Below are positions 1 through 9,051 of a DNA stretch of 64,000 nucleotides, in pieces. The stretch is from assembly GCF_004345605.1 (NCBI RefSeq), contig NZ_SLVY01000003.1, positions 372,001 through 436,000 on the forward strand, written 5' to 3'. The position numbers were made by a program, and so were the translations under genes. Within the stretch, counting starts at the first letter, position 1, and each line of letters opens with the position of its first letter. Under the pieces are notes generated by a model. It was not told where the DNA came from. It saw nothing but the letters and a program-made list of their open reading frames with translations, and did not search any database. This DNA is from Rhodococcus sp. SMB37 (GTDB taxonomy: Bacteria; Actinomycetota; Actinomycetes; Mycobacteriales; Mycobacteriaceae).

Positions 1-1372
1 GCCCCAGTTCCTCTTCCTGCTCACAGTTGTCGGTGCGTGCAGGATCGCGCTGCTGGCGTGGCTGATGGGCGGCATACACCGCTGGCGTCTCGCGCTGACC
101 TTCTACGCGATCGCGTTCGCACCGATCGCCCTCGCCGCGTTCTCCGCCACTGCGTCGTACGCGGTGCTCTACTCGCGGATCTTCTGGCCTGCCGTCACCC
201 TGATCGCCGCGATGGTCCTGATCTTCGGCCCGGTGCCGTGGCAGGGCGCCGACACGCTGCTGTCGTCGATGGCCCTGGCATGGCGACGTGGATTGCGGGT
301 CGAGGTGATGATTACGTACTGCGCGGCGATCGTCCTGCTCGGGGCTGTCGCCGATATGTGGTCGGCGATCCCGTTGGTTCCCGTGTCTGCGATGGTCACG
401 CTTGTTGCGGTACGCATGATGGAGCGTCCGCCGGTTCGCCGGCCGCTTGTGGCGCTCGCTGCAACCGTCGCGGTGTTCGCGGCGTCGTGGACCGTCTTCG
501 TCGCGACCCGCAGCTACGACACACCGGAGCAGGGGCCGAGGCAGGCGGGGTCGTTGCTGATCCTGTCGGGCATCAACTCGAAATCCGGGCGTGGTGCGAT
601 CCACGCGACAGACGTCCATCGGCTCGGATACACCTGCGATCAGGTGTATTACTTCTCGTATGCCGGGCCGGGTGACGGACAACCGCAACGCGACGCGACG
701 TGCCCGATCCGGACGGGCGCACCGTATGAGCCGGGCGACACCCAAGTCGCGTTCGCACGGCAGGTCGACCTGTTCGTCGAGCAGGCCGAACCGCTGCCAC
801 GACCCCTCGTCGTCGCGGCGCATTCGCATGCGGCGTGGGTGGTGTGGGATGCCGTCGCGGCCGGGCGGGTCGAGGCGGATGCGCTTCTGCTCGTGGGGCC
901 GTTTGCGAGTACACCGCTCGGCTATCCGCCGCCGGGGGTGCGCGCGCCGAGAGCGGTACTCGGGGATCTGCTGCGCTGGGCAGCCCCGATCACCGACCTC
1001 ATCCACTTCAACTTCGACCCCGACACCCCTGCGGCTCGCGACCTGCTGGCGACGGCGGGAGCGGCAGAGGCGATCTTCGCGCAACCGATGGACGCCCCTG
1101 CGTTGTCGTTGACGTCGACCACCGATCCTCCGCTCATGCCCCACGGCCGGCGCTTGAACGTCGAACGCAATGGGTGCCCCGCACGGGTCGCACACCCGCA
1201 CCTGCCGAAGTCGCCGCAGTTCGAGGACGCCGCAATCCGGTTCTTGAATCTCCGGCCGCCCCCGCCGTGCCCGGTCTGGCGAGATTGGGGTGCGGTGCTC
1301 GCGCAACCGTTCGGACCGCCGACCCCGCCCCACGCCGACGTGGCGCACGAACCCCTTACGACGAGGCCGTGA
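1..1372 (+). CDS. Membrane protein with C-terminal alpha/beta-hydrolase-like domain (5' partial)
   Basis: The reading frame is open from base 2, so the gene starts before the window and only its last 456 codons are here. The first ~150 visible residues form several hydrophobic membrane spans. The rest looks extracytoplasmic and resembles an alpha/beta hydrolase: a strand 'LLILSGINS' and later 'VVAAHSHAAW', in which the Ser of AHSHA sits where a GxSxG nucleophile would. The Pro-rich tail reads as a low-complexity end. The substrate is unknown. The stop overlaps the end of the convergent alcohol dehydrogenase gene by 17 bp. The membrane-anchored architecture is visible; the hydrolase assignment is inferred from one motif only. 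The ATG at 65 could be an internal start, but the upstream codons encode another hydrophobic segment, so truncation is more likely. Confidence 0.55.
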   Translation, partial: PQFLFLLTVVGACRIALLAWLMGGIHRWRLALTFYAIAFAPIALAAFSATASYAVLYSRIFWPAVTLIAAMVLIFGPVPWQGADTLLSSMALAWRRGLRVEVMITYCAAIVLLGAVADMWSAIPLVPVSAMVTLVAVRMMERPPVRRPLVALAATVAVFAASWTVFVATRSYDTPEQGPRQAGSLLILSGINSKSGRGAIHATDVHRLGYTCDQVYYFSYAGPGDGQPQRDATCPIRTGAPYEPGDTQVAFARQVDLFVEQAEPLPRPLVVAAHSHAAWVVWDAVAAGRVEADALLLVGPFASTPLGYPPPGVRAPRAVLGDLLRWAAPITDLIHFNFDPDTPAARDLLATAGAAEAIFAQPMDAPALSLTSTTDPPLMPHGRRLNVERNGCPARVAHPHLPKSPQFEDAAIRFLNLRPPPPCPVWRDWGAVLAQPFGPPTPPHADVAHEPLTTRP

Positions 1373-2402
1373 GCAACACCTTGAGCGCACCGGTCTCACC
1401 GGCACGGGAGAACACGTCGTAGGCCTCCTCGAACTGATCCAGCACGAACCGGTGCGTGATCATCGACGAGGTGTCGAGCCTGCCGCTGTCGACCAGCCCG
1501 ATCAGGGTCGGTGTCGAGTAGGTGTCGACGAGACCGGTGGTGATGGTGAGGTTCTTGATCCAGATGTCCTCGAGGTGCAGGGTCGCGGGCTTTCCGTGCA
1601 CCCCGATGTTGGCGACGTGCCCACCGGGCCGCACCAGCGCGACCGCCTGCTCGAAGGTGGACGGGATCCCGACGGCTTCCATGGTGACGTCGGCACCGAG
1701 GCCGCCGGTGAGGTCGCGGACGATCGCGGCGACGTCGTCGCGGCCACTGTTGACGACGACGTCGGCGCCGAACGATCTCGCCGCATCGAGTCTGCTGTCG
1801 GCGAGGTCGACGGCGACTATGTGACTGGGACTCATCAGCTTTGCCGCGAGGATCGCGGCAAGCCCGATGGGTCCGGCGCCGATGATGACGACGACGTCCG
1901 CCGGTCTCACCTTCCCGTTCAGCACCCCTACCTCGTAGGAGGTCGGAAGGATATCGGCGAGCATGAGCATCTGTTCGTCGCTCACCCCGCCGGGGACGCG
2001 GTGGGTGGAGTTGTCGGCGAACGGCACGCGCACCTGCTCGGCCTGGGTGCCGTCGATGAGATGTCCGAGTATCCAGCCGCCACCGCCGAGGCATTGGCCG
2101 TAGCTGGTGTCGCGGCAGTAGCGGCAGCGTCCGCACGCGGTCACGCAGGAGACCAGCACCCGGTCGCCGGGTGACAGGGTCTGCACGCCGGGGCCTACTT
2201 CGACGACGGTGCCGACGGCTTCGTGGCCGAGGATGCGGCCGTCCGTCACCTCGGGGACGTCACCACCGAGAATGTGCAGGTCGGTTCCGCAGATGGTGAC
2301 CGCATCGACGCGCACGATCGCGTCGGTCGGGTCTTGGATGTGTGGGTCGGGGACGTCTTCCCAGGCTCGCTTGCCCGGTCCGTGGAACACCAGTGCCTTC
2401 AT
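1356..2402 (-). CDS. Zinc-dependent medium-chain alcohol dehydrogenase
   Basis: 348 residues, normal length for the MDR alcohol dehydrogenase family, which oxidises alcohols to aldehydes or ketones with NAD(P)+. Catalytic zinc ligands are visible as Cys38 (TICGTD) and His60-Glu61 (GHEAVG). The structural zinc lobe has Cys90, Cys93, Cys96 and Cys104. A Rossmann motif 'IIGAGPIGLAA' binds the nucleotide. The overall pattern is closest to the threonine dehydrogenase/secondary alcohol dehydrogenase branch. The ATG at 2402 follows a purine-rich GGGAGGG site. The gene is transcribed away from the Wadjet operon, sharing a ~140 bp intergenic region with it, and is probably unrelated to it. The physiological substrate cannot be read from the sequence. 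Confidence 0.85.
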   Translation of the reverse strand: MKALVFHGPGKRAWEDVPDPHIQDPTDAIVRVDAVTICGTDLHILGGDVPEVTDGRILGHEAVGTVVEVGPGVQTLSPGDRVLVSCVTACGRCRYCRDTSYGQCLGGGGWILGHLIDGTQAEQVRVPFADNSTHRVPGGVSDEQMLMLADILPTSYEVGVLNGKVRPADVVVIIGAGPIGLAAILAAKLMSPSHIVAVDLADSRLDAARSFGADVVVNSGRDDVAAIVRDLTGGLGADVTMEAVGIPSTFEQAVALVRPGGHVANIGVHGKPATLHLEDIWIKNLTITTGLVDTYSTPTLIGLVDSGRLDTSSMITHRFVLDQFEEAYDVFSRAGETGALKVLLTASS

Positions 2403-2544
2403 TGTCTCGGCCCTCCCGCCGATAGGTGTGGTCCAGGATCCAGGGTGTCATCTCCGGGAAGCGGCTGCTACAGCAATTGGTCCCGAGTGGGCGGGGATGT
2501 CGGTGTCATGTGCCAGCATGGTCGCGATCACCGAAAGGAATGCC

Positions 2545-4017
2545 GTGTCCACAGCCGATCTTCACCGCCTGGTGCGCCTGCAGAAGGAACATCAGGCATG
2601 GTCGTTGCTGCGATCCGACAATGCCGCCGTGGTACTGGCGCTGTTGGGCTCGCATTTCGATCACGGCACGCGACGCGTCCCGGCACCCGACCTGTTCGGA
2701 TTGCTCGACGCCGACCTTCAGATCCTGCGCGACGAAGGTTTCGATCTTCCCCGTACCGGCCAGGCATACTGCGCCGACTGGGTGCGCGCCGGGTATCTGC
2801 TGCGCCGCGCCAGTTCCGATACGCGCGAGGAGACGCTCGAACCCACGGAGTCGACGTTCGCCGCGCTCACCTTCGTGTCGGGGCTGACGAGCGCCACCAG
2901 CTCGGTCACCGAATCCCGCCTGACCACGCTCGCTGGGCAGTTGCAGGCGCTCGCCCGCGACTCCGATCCGCGCAGCGAAACACGGCTGGCAGCGTTGCGG
3001 GCCGAACGGGACGAGCTGGATCGGCAGATCGCAGCCGTCGAATCCGGCGAATTCTCGGTGCTCGATGGCACACGGGCGGCGGAGCGCTCCAGGGAGATCC
3101 TCGCGCTGGCAGGCGAGATCCCCGGCGACTTCGCGCGGGTCCGCGCCGAACTCGAGGGTCTCAATCGGGAGCTTCGCGCTCGCATTCTGGACGACGACGG
3201 CGAGCGCGGAGACACGCTCGGCGAGGTGTTCCGCGGCGTCGACCTGATCGGCAGCTCGGACGCGGGGCGAAGCTTCACCGGTTTCTACGACATGATCATC
3301 GACCCGGAGCGCTCGTCGCAGATCGACGAATGGATCGACACCGTACTTCAGCGTCCGTTCGCGCAGTTGCTCGACCTCGAGCAACGTCGGCGGTTCCGGT
3401 CCTTGCTCAGCGAGATGGAAGAATCCGGCAGTGAGGTGCACGCGACGATGACGTCGCTGTCGCGGTCACTGCGGCATTTCGTGCAATCACGCCACTACGA
3501 GGAGCATCGCCGTCTACAGCGACTGCTGCGGACCACCCAGCAGCACGCTCTGCAGGTGTCGGAGCTACGCAAACCGTACGACCAGCTGGATCTCGAACTG
3601 GTCCGGATCGGCATGAGTATCGATTCCGTCGCCGCACTGCAGTTGCACAACCCGGCCGACGACCTGGTTGCCGAGCCCGTGGTGTCGAACACGACGGGCG
3701 AGGTCGATCTCGACGATCTGCGTCGCATCGTCCGCGAATCCGAGATCGATATGGACGAACTGGCAGCCAATGTAGCCGCGACGATGCGTGCCCGGGGCAG
3801 CGCGACGATCGGCGAGGTCCTGTGCGACCACCCGGCGACACAGGGTCTGGCAAGCGCCGTCGGTCTGCTTGTCCTCGCGTCGGAACACGGGCATCGTGTC
3901 GACGGCACCGAGAGTATCGAGTGGACGTCTCCGCGGGGCGGGACACGTGTCGCGACGGTGCGACGCTATCTCTTCGATCCCACCGATCCCACTTTTCCGG
4001 AAGCGGGGGTGTCATGA
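2545..4017 (+). CDS. jetA: Wadjet defence protein JetA (DUF3375, kleisin-like)
   Basis: 490-residue DUF3375 protein, first gene of a complete Wadjet operon. In characterised Wadjet systems JetA is the MukF/kleisin-like subunit that bridges the JetC SMC heads and binds JetB. The N terminus (LHRLVRLQKEHQAWSLLRSDNAA) reads as the winged-helix start of the family; the middle, roughly residues 120-360, is charged and helical with coiled-coil character. I chose GTG 2545 because AAAGGA lies 5 bases upstream; the in-frame ATG 2518 is the alternative and adds nine residues without a comparable site. The stop TGA overlaps the jetB ATG as ATGA. Family assignment rests on sequence pattern plus the downstream order JetB-JetC-JetD. 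Confidence 0.85.
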   Translation: MSTADLHRLVRLQKEHQAWSLLRSDNAAVVLALLGSHFDHGTRRVPAPDLFGLLDADLQILRDEGFDLPRTGQAYCADWVRAGYLLRRASSDTREETLEPTESTFAALTFVSGLTSATSSVTESRLTTLAGQLQALARDSDPRSETRLAALRAERDELDRQIAAVESGEFSVLDGTRAAERSREILALAGEIPGDFARVRAELEGLNRELRARILDDDGERGDTLGEVFRGVDLIGSSDAGRSFTGFYDMIIDPERSSQIDEWIDTVLQRPFAQLLDLEQRRRFRSLLSEMEESGSEVHATMTSLSRSLRHFVQSRHYEEHRRLQRLLRTTQQHALQVSELRKPYDQLDLELVRIGMSIDSVAALQLHNPADDLVAEPVVSNTTGEVDLDDLRRIVRESEIDMDELAANVAATMRARGSATIGEVLCDHPATQGLASAVGLLVLASEHGHRVDGTESIEWTSPRGGTRVATVRRYLFDPTDPTFPEAGVS

Positions 4018-4610
4018 ACAGTTCTCCAGGGCTGTATCCCGGCGACACCGGAGAGCTCGACCTCGACGCACGACGCGCGCTCGTGCAGCTACTCAAGGGC
4101 CCGCTGATCACCGCAGCCAAACATCCCGAGGTGTGGCGCACAGTGATCCGCGACGAGAGGGTCCTGCGGTCGAGACTCGCCGACGTCTTCCTCGACCTCG
4201 TGATCGACGAGGACGAACTGCTCGCGTTCACGCGGCCGGCGGACACCGGCGACCACAAGACCCCAACGGTGCTGCGGACGGAGCGACTGACCTTCATGGA
4301 CACCGTGATGCTGCTGACGTTGCGGCACCGGTTGCTGCGCGCACAGCCCGGCGACCGTGTCATCGTCGACTTCGACGAAGTCGTCGGGCAGCTCGAGATG
4401 TATCGCGCCGCGACGAGTACCGATCCCGTTGGGTTCCGCCGGCGCGTCAATTCATCGTGGGAAAAGCTCAAGAAATACTCCTTGCTGGCGCCCACCTCCA
4501 CCGAGGGACGCATGGAGGTCTCCCCGGTGCTGCGGCAGCTGTTCGACGCAGACCAGGTCGCCGCGGTAGAGGCGGAGTTCCGAAGCATCGTCGAGGAGAA
4601 CGAGTCGTGA
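4014..4610 (+). CDS. jetB: Wadjet defence protein JetB (DUF4194, MukE/KITE-like)
   Basis: 198 residues, typical for DUF4194. In Wadjet, JetB is the MukE-like winged-helix subunit that dimerises and sits on JetA next to the SMC heads. Visible: an N-terminal helical stretch, a central segment with 'DTVMLLTLRHRLL' and 'VIVDFDEV', and a C-terminal winged-helix-like part (FRRRVNSSWEKLKKYSLL) ending with 'MEVSPVLRQLF'. The start ATG 4014 overlaps the jetA stop by 4 bp, and the stop TGA overlaps the GTG start of jetC by 4 bp, so the three proteins are translationally coupled, as expected for fixed-stoichiometry complex subunits. Identification depends partly on operon position, because JetB proteins diverge strongly. 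Confidence 0.85.
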   Translation: MNSSPGLYPGDTGELDLDARRALVQLLKGPLITAAKHPEVWRTVIRDERVLRSRLADVFLDLVIDEDELLAFTRPADTGDHKTPTVLRTERLTFMDTVMLLTLRHRLLRAQPGDRVIVDFDEVVGQLEMYRAATSTDPVGFRRRVNSSWEKLKKYSLLAPTSTEGRMEVSPVLRQLFDADQVAAVEAEFRSIVEENES

Positions 4611-7600
4611 CGGGCCCAGCTATTCATCCTGGCCAATTCCGCCTGGCGCGTGTTCAGGTGGTCAATTGGGGCACGTTGCACGGTCACCACGATGTTCCGG
4701 TGGCACGCAAGGGTTTTCTCATCACCGGTGCGTCAGGGTCGGGTAAGTCCACGTTGATCGATGCGATCTCGACAGTGCTCATGCCCGGCGGCAGCGTGCG
4801 GTTCAACGCGGCCGCGCAGGAATCGGCTGCCGGTTCCGGCCGCAACTTCGTCAGCTACATCCGCGGCGCGTGGCGCAGAGAGGCCGACAGCGACACCGAT
4901 GCGCTCACGGCGTCGTATCTGCGGACCGGCGCGACGTGGAGCGCGGTCGCGTTGACGTACCGCGTCGGCGACGACACCGCACCGGTGATGTTGGTCAAGC
5001 TCATGCATCTCAAACGGGGGGCCAACACGAACAGCGATGTGTCGCATCTGCATCTGATTCTCGACGGCGACATCGAACTCACCGAGTTCGAACCGTTCGT
5101 CACCCGCGGAATCGATACCCGGGCGATTCGTAAACACTGGCCCGACGCCGCTGTGAACCCGAGTTACGCACCGTTCGCCCGCACCTTCCGCACCCGACTC
5201 GGCATCTCGTCGGAGGCTGCACAACGCCTGCTGCATCGCACCCTGTCTGCCAAGAGTCTCAACAGCCTCGACCAGTTGCTGCGCGACTACATGCTCGACG
5301 AACCCAGCACATATGCCATCGCGGAGCGCGCCACCACCCAGTTCCGCGACCTGCGGGAAGCGCACCGCGTGGTCGTCGACGCGCGACGCCAGGTGGAGAT
5401 TCTGGATCCGCTTGTCGGTCTGGCCGTCGCCCGCAGCAGCGGTCTACAGGCACAGCACGACCTGCAAGACGAATCGGACCATCTCGATGCGGTCCACGTC
5501 GAGATGACCGTGCAACTGATCTCCGAGCGACTCGACGAGGCGAAAGCACAGACCGGGCTTCTGCAGGCCGCGGCCGACAAGACGACCGACGAAGCCGATC
5601 GTGCCGCCGAACGCACTCTCGATCTACGCGTCCGGCTCGAAGGTTCGGGCGATGGCCGTCTCGCTACCCTGCGCGCGCAACGCGACACCGCCGCCAGCGA
5701 CATCGATCGTGTTGGTCGGCAGCGCACACGATTCGACTCGGCGCTTGCCGTGTGGGAAGCATCGCCTCCCGGCACCGCCGACGAATTTGCGCATCTGCAG
5801 GCCCAGCTCGACACGGAACTCCGCGACATGGATGCGACGACCGAGGGGCGCCGCGCGGAGCGGCACGAGGTGATCGGCGCACTCTCCGAACTCCGCACGC
5901 GTACAAGAAGCCTGGTTGCCGACCGCGAAATGCTGGCGAAACGCCGGTCCAACTTGGATCCCGCTCTGCTTCGTGCTCGCGAGTTGGTGTGTTCGGCGGC
6001 AGGGCTCGGCGAGGACGTACTGCCGTTCGCGGGTGAGTTGATCGAGGTGCTCGCAGATCACTCCGCATGGACCGGGCCGATCGAACGTGTACTGGGCGGA
6101 TTCGGTCGTACTCTGCTGGTGCCCGACGAGCTCCATCCGAGGGTCGCGGCCGCGATCGACGCCCATCACCTCGGTACCCGAGTGGTGTATCGACGGGTTC
6201 GAGCCGCCGCGACGCCGCCGGATCCGCCCAGCACCGCCGACGGTTCTCTCGTGCGCAAGATCGACGTGCGCGCGGGTTCCCTGACCACGTGGATCCGGCA
6301 TCACCTCGCGGAGCGTTTCGACTACGTGTGCGTCGACACCTCCGACGAACTGCGGCGGGTGCCCCGCGGGGTGACCCGGGCCGGGCAGGTCAAGCACGGC
6401 GGCGACAGGTTCGAGAAGGACGACCGTCGCAGGATCGACGATCGGAGCCGCTGGGTTCTCGGCTTCGACAACGAGGCGAAACTCGCCGGTCTGCGCGACC
6501 GTATCGCAGCGGCCGAGCAAGAGATTTCCGGGCTCGAACGACGCGAGGAAAGTCTCGATCGGGTCGAATCGGAGATTGCGCGGCGGCGGCACGCTGCAGC
6601 GACGATCCGTGAGATTTCGTGGGCGGACATCGATGTCGAGTCCGCCGAAAGCAACCTCGCGACGGTAGACGAGCGGCTGCAGCAGTGGCTGCAGAGCAGC
6701 GCCGAATACGCGGCCCTGACCGTCGACCTCGAACGCGCCGAACTCGAGGGGCGAGCTGCACGCGAGGCGCAGTCGGCGGCACGGGCGAAGCTCGACACGC
6801 ATCGCGCCGAACTCGATGGCCTGCAGAAGCGGCTCGATGACGCCTGCAACGATGGTGCAGGAAGTGTTCCCGATGCAGTCGCCAGTCGGATTCGAGCACG
6901 GTTTTCCGCAGCCGTGCGCCGAGTGACCGCCGACAATATCGACCGCACCCTGCATACGGTAGGACGCGCGATCGGCGAGGAACTGCGCGCCGCGGGGCGG
7001 ACGACGTCCGACGCCGAGCAGGCGATCACCCGCATCCTCATCGTGTATCTCGCCGAGTGGGAATCGAGGCGGGCCGAGATGCGGCCGGACGCCGAGTACG
7101 TGGACGATGCGCTGGCTGTGTTGGCGCGGTTGCGCAACGACGGTCTGCCCGCGTATGAGGACGAGTTCTTCCGCCTCCTCAGCGATCAGTCGCATCGCAA
7201 CATCGGCGAACTGACACGAGCGATCCAGAAGGCTGCGGGTGAGATTCGGTCGCGCATCGAACCGGTGAACGAGTCGCTGCGACGCTCGCCGTTCGATACC
7301 GACAGGACGCTGCGGATCGACGTCAAGGACCGTCGCTCCCCTGCCGCGTCCGAGTTCCTCACCGAACTGGTCGGGATCGTCAGCGGTTCGTGGAAGGAGG
7401 AGGATCGCACCGCAGCGGAGCGGCGATTCGATCGGATGGCTGCGGTTCTCGAACGTCTGGATTCCGGGGAGCCGGCGGATCTCCGTTGGAGAAACCTTGT
7501 GCTCGACACACGCCTGCACGTCGGGTTCATCGGTGTCGAGGTTGATCCTGAAGGCCACGACACCAACTATCACGATTCGAGTTCGGGGTTGTCCGGCGGG

Positions 7601-7915
7601 CAGGCGCAGAAACTGGTGTTCTTCTGCCTTGCGGCCGCGCTGCGGTATCAACTGGCCCCTGCCGGCGCGGAGTTGCCGCGGTACGGAACGGTGATCCTCG
7701 ACGAGGCATTCGACCGTGCCGACCCTGCATACACGCGGCGTGCTCTGGATGTGTTCACACAGTTCGGGTTCCACATGGTGCTCGCGACACCACTGAAGCT
7801 TCTGCAGACACTCGACGACTACGTCGACGGTGTCGCGACAGTGAGCATTCGAGACAAGAAGTACTCGCAGTTGGCCTTGCTACCGATCCGCGACGCCGGC
7901 GAGGCTCAGCCGTGA
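4607..7915 (+). CDS. jetC: Wadjet defence protein JetC (SMC/MukB-like ATPase)
   Basis: 1102-residue SMC-type ATPase that forms the DNA-translocating motor of Wadjet. Walker A is GASGSGKST at residues 41-49, preceded by the conserved N-terminal 'VNWGTLHG' strand. Two long charged coiled-coil arms surround a less charged hinge region around residues 500-600. The ABC signature LSGGQ is at 995-999 and Walker B VILDE at 1029-1033, followed by 'AFDRADPAYTRRAL'. Length and motif spacing match family members. The start is GTG 4607 (GTGA overlap with jetB), and the stop overlaps the jetD GTG in the same way. All ATPase motifs are intact, so the motor should be active. Confidence 0.92.
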   Translation: MTGPAIHPGQFRLARVQVVNWGTLHGHHDVPVARKGFLITGASGSGKSTLIDAISTVLMPGGSVRFNAAAQESAAGSGRNFVSYIRGAWRREADSDTDALTASYLRTGATWSAVALTYRVGDDTAPVMLVKLMHLKRGANTNSDVSHLHLILDGDIELTEFEPFVTRGIDTRAIRKHWPDAAVNPSYAPFARTFRTRLGISSEAAQRLLHRTLSAKSLNSLDQLLRDYMLDEPSTYAIAERATTQFRDLREAHRVVVDARRQVEILDPLVGLAVARSSGLQAQHDLQDESDHLDAVHVEMTVQLISERLDEAKAQTGLLQAAADKTTDEADRAAERTLDLRVRLEGSGDGRLATLRAQRDTAASDIDRVGRQRTRFDSALAVWEASPPGTADEFAHLQAQLDTELRDMDATTEGRRAERHEVIGALSELRTRTRSLVADREMLAKRRSNLDPALLRARELVCSAAGLGEDVLPFAGELIEVLADHSAWTGPIERVLGGFGRTLLVPDELHPRVAAAIDAHHLGTRVVYRRVRAAATPPDPPSTADGSLVRKIDVRAGSLTTWIRHHLAERFDYVCVDTSDELRRVPRGVTRAGQVKHGGDRFEKDDRRRIDDRSRWVLGFDNEAKLAGLRDRIAAAEQEISGLERREESLDRVESEIARRRHAAATIREISWADIDVESAESNLATVDERLQQWLQSSAEYAALTVDLERAELEGRAAREAQSAARAKLDTHRAELDGLQKRLDDACNDGAGSVPDAVASRIRARFSAAVRRVTADNIDRTLHTVGRAIGEELRAAGRTTSDAEQAITRILIVYLAEWESRRAEMRPDAEYVDDALAVLARLRNDGLPAYEDEFFRLLSDQSHRNIGELTRAIQKAAGEIRSRIEPVNESLRRSPFDTDRTLRIDVKDRRSPAASEFLTELVGIVSGSWKEEDRTAAERRFDRMAAVLERLDSGEPADLRWRNLVLDTRLHVGFIGVEVDPEGHDTNYHDSSSGLSGGQAQKLVFFCLAAALRYQLAPAGAELPRYGTVILDEAFDRADPAYTRRALDVFTQFGFHMVLATPLKLLQTLDDYVDGVATVSIRDKKYSQLALLPIRDAGEAQP

Positions 7916-9042
7916 AGTGCGTGCCGCCGTCGGCTGTGGCCGGTAAGGCCCGGACCACCTACACTCACCGGCGTGGAAGGTGGGTTGCAGAGCCAGAACT
8001 CGGCGGACCGGATAGCTTGTCGATCGCATTGCACCCACCGGCCGAAGCTGCTGTCGCGAACGATCCCGACGCTGTCGTGGCATGGGTCCGCTCGTGGCAT
8101 GCGTATTCCGGACCCGGCACCGTCGAGTGGGAGCTGCGTCGATGGCGAAGCTTCGGTCGCCAGGAGGTACCGGTTCGTCTCGTGTTGCGTGGCGCCTCCG
8201 AAATCGCCGAGGCCGCCGGACGCACACCCGAGTGGCGTACCGTCACCGCCCGGCGACAACATCTGACTGACGTGCTCGCACCGGGCACGTCGCTGCTCGC
8301 TGCTGCGATCGCCTCGACACACTCGAAGTGGCTCGAAATGGACGAGGAGAACTTCGCACGGCTCGTTGCGGTCGTACGGTGGTTCTCAGACAACCCGGGG
8401 TCAGGCATGTTCATTCGTCAGTTGCCGATTCCCGGAGTCGACACGAAATGGGTGTCGCGCCATCGCGGCACGGTCGAGGCGTTGCTCGAGGGTGTGCGCG
8501 GCGATCGCGACCTCGGGGTGAGGGCACTGCCCCGGATGTGCGACGTGGCAGTGTGTGACCGGTCGCTGCTGCCGTCGGCTCCCCGAATCTTCGCGACGTC
8601 GATCCACGAGCTGTCTTCCCTGCCGGTAAAGCCTTCCACCACATTGGTGCTGGAGAACAAGGAAGGCCTGCACGCCCTGCCCCACCTTCCGTCCACGGTG
8701 GCACTACACGGAGGTGGGTATTCGGTGCACGAACTGGCCACCGTGCCGTGGCTCGCGGCCTCGGTCGTGGTGTATTGGGGTGATCTCGACACGCACGGCT
8801 TCGCGATACTCGATCGCTTCCGACAACATCTGCCGCACGTGCGCAGTCTGCTGATGGATTCGGCGACGATCGAACGCTGGCGCGAGCTCGCGGTGCCGGA
8901 ATCGTCGCCGGCGAACCATGTCCCGCAGCATCTGACCGAACACGAATACAAGGCGCTCGCGCGGGTACGGTCGGGCAATCTGAGGATCGAGCAGGAGCGC
9001 ATCCCGTGGCCGTACGTGGTCGAGCACCTGGTCGCACTCTGA
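7912..9042 (+). CDS. jetD: Wadjet nuclease JetD (DUF3322/DUF2220, TOPRIM)
   Basis: 376 residues. In known systems JetD is the TopoVI-A-like TOPRIM nuclease that cuts circular DNA once JetABC has extruded it. The N-terminal ~180 residues fit DUF3322 (for example 'GTVEWELRRW', 'VPVRLVLRG'). The C-terminal half is DUF2220 with TOPRIM features: Glu248 in 'LVLENKEGL', and Asp291 and Asp293 in 'YWGDLDTHGF', the expected Mg2+-binding acidic residues. The GTG start 7912 overlaps the jetC stop by 4 bp. The N-terminal ~25 residues are rather weakly family-like, so a slightly later start is possible. The gene ends 10 bp before a convergent membrane-protein gene, and no terminator is obvious in that gap. 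Confidence 0.88.
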   Translation: MKCVPPSAVAGKARTTYTHRRGRWVAEPELGGPDSLSIALHPPAEAAVANDPDAVVAWVRSWHAYSGPGTVEWELRRWRSFGRQEVPVRLVLRGASEIAEAAGRTPEWRTVTARRQHLTDVLAPGTSLLAAAIASTHSKWLEMDEENFARLVAVVRWFSDNPGSGMFIRQLPIPGVDTKWVSRHRGTVEALLEGVRGDRDLGVRALPRMCDVAVCDRSLLPSAPRIFATSIHELSSLPVKPSTTLVLENKEGLHALPHLPSTVALHGGGYSVHELATVPWLAASVVVYWGDLDTHGFAILDRFRQHLPHVRSLLMDSATIERWRELAVPESSPANHVPQHLTEHEYKALARVRSGNLRIEQERIPWPYVVEHLVAL

Positions 9043-9051
9043 CAGGCCGAC

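Noticed and set aside
2209..2544. Upstream extension of jetA
   Set aside because: The extension runs into the 5' end of the divergent alcohol dehydrogenase gene; GTG 2545 with AAAGGA gives the usual JetA length.
5624..7774. 716-codon minus-strand frame opposite jetC
   Set aside because: Shadow frame; the composition is not protein-like and the plus strand carries the intact JetC ATPase motifs.
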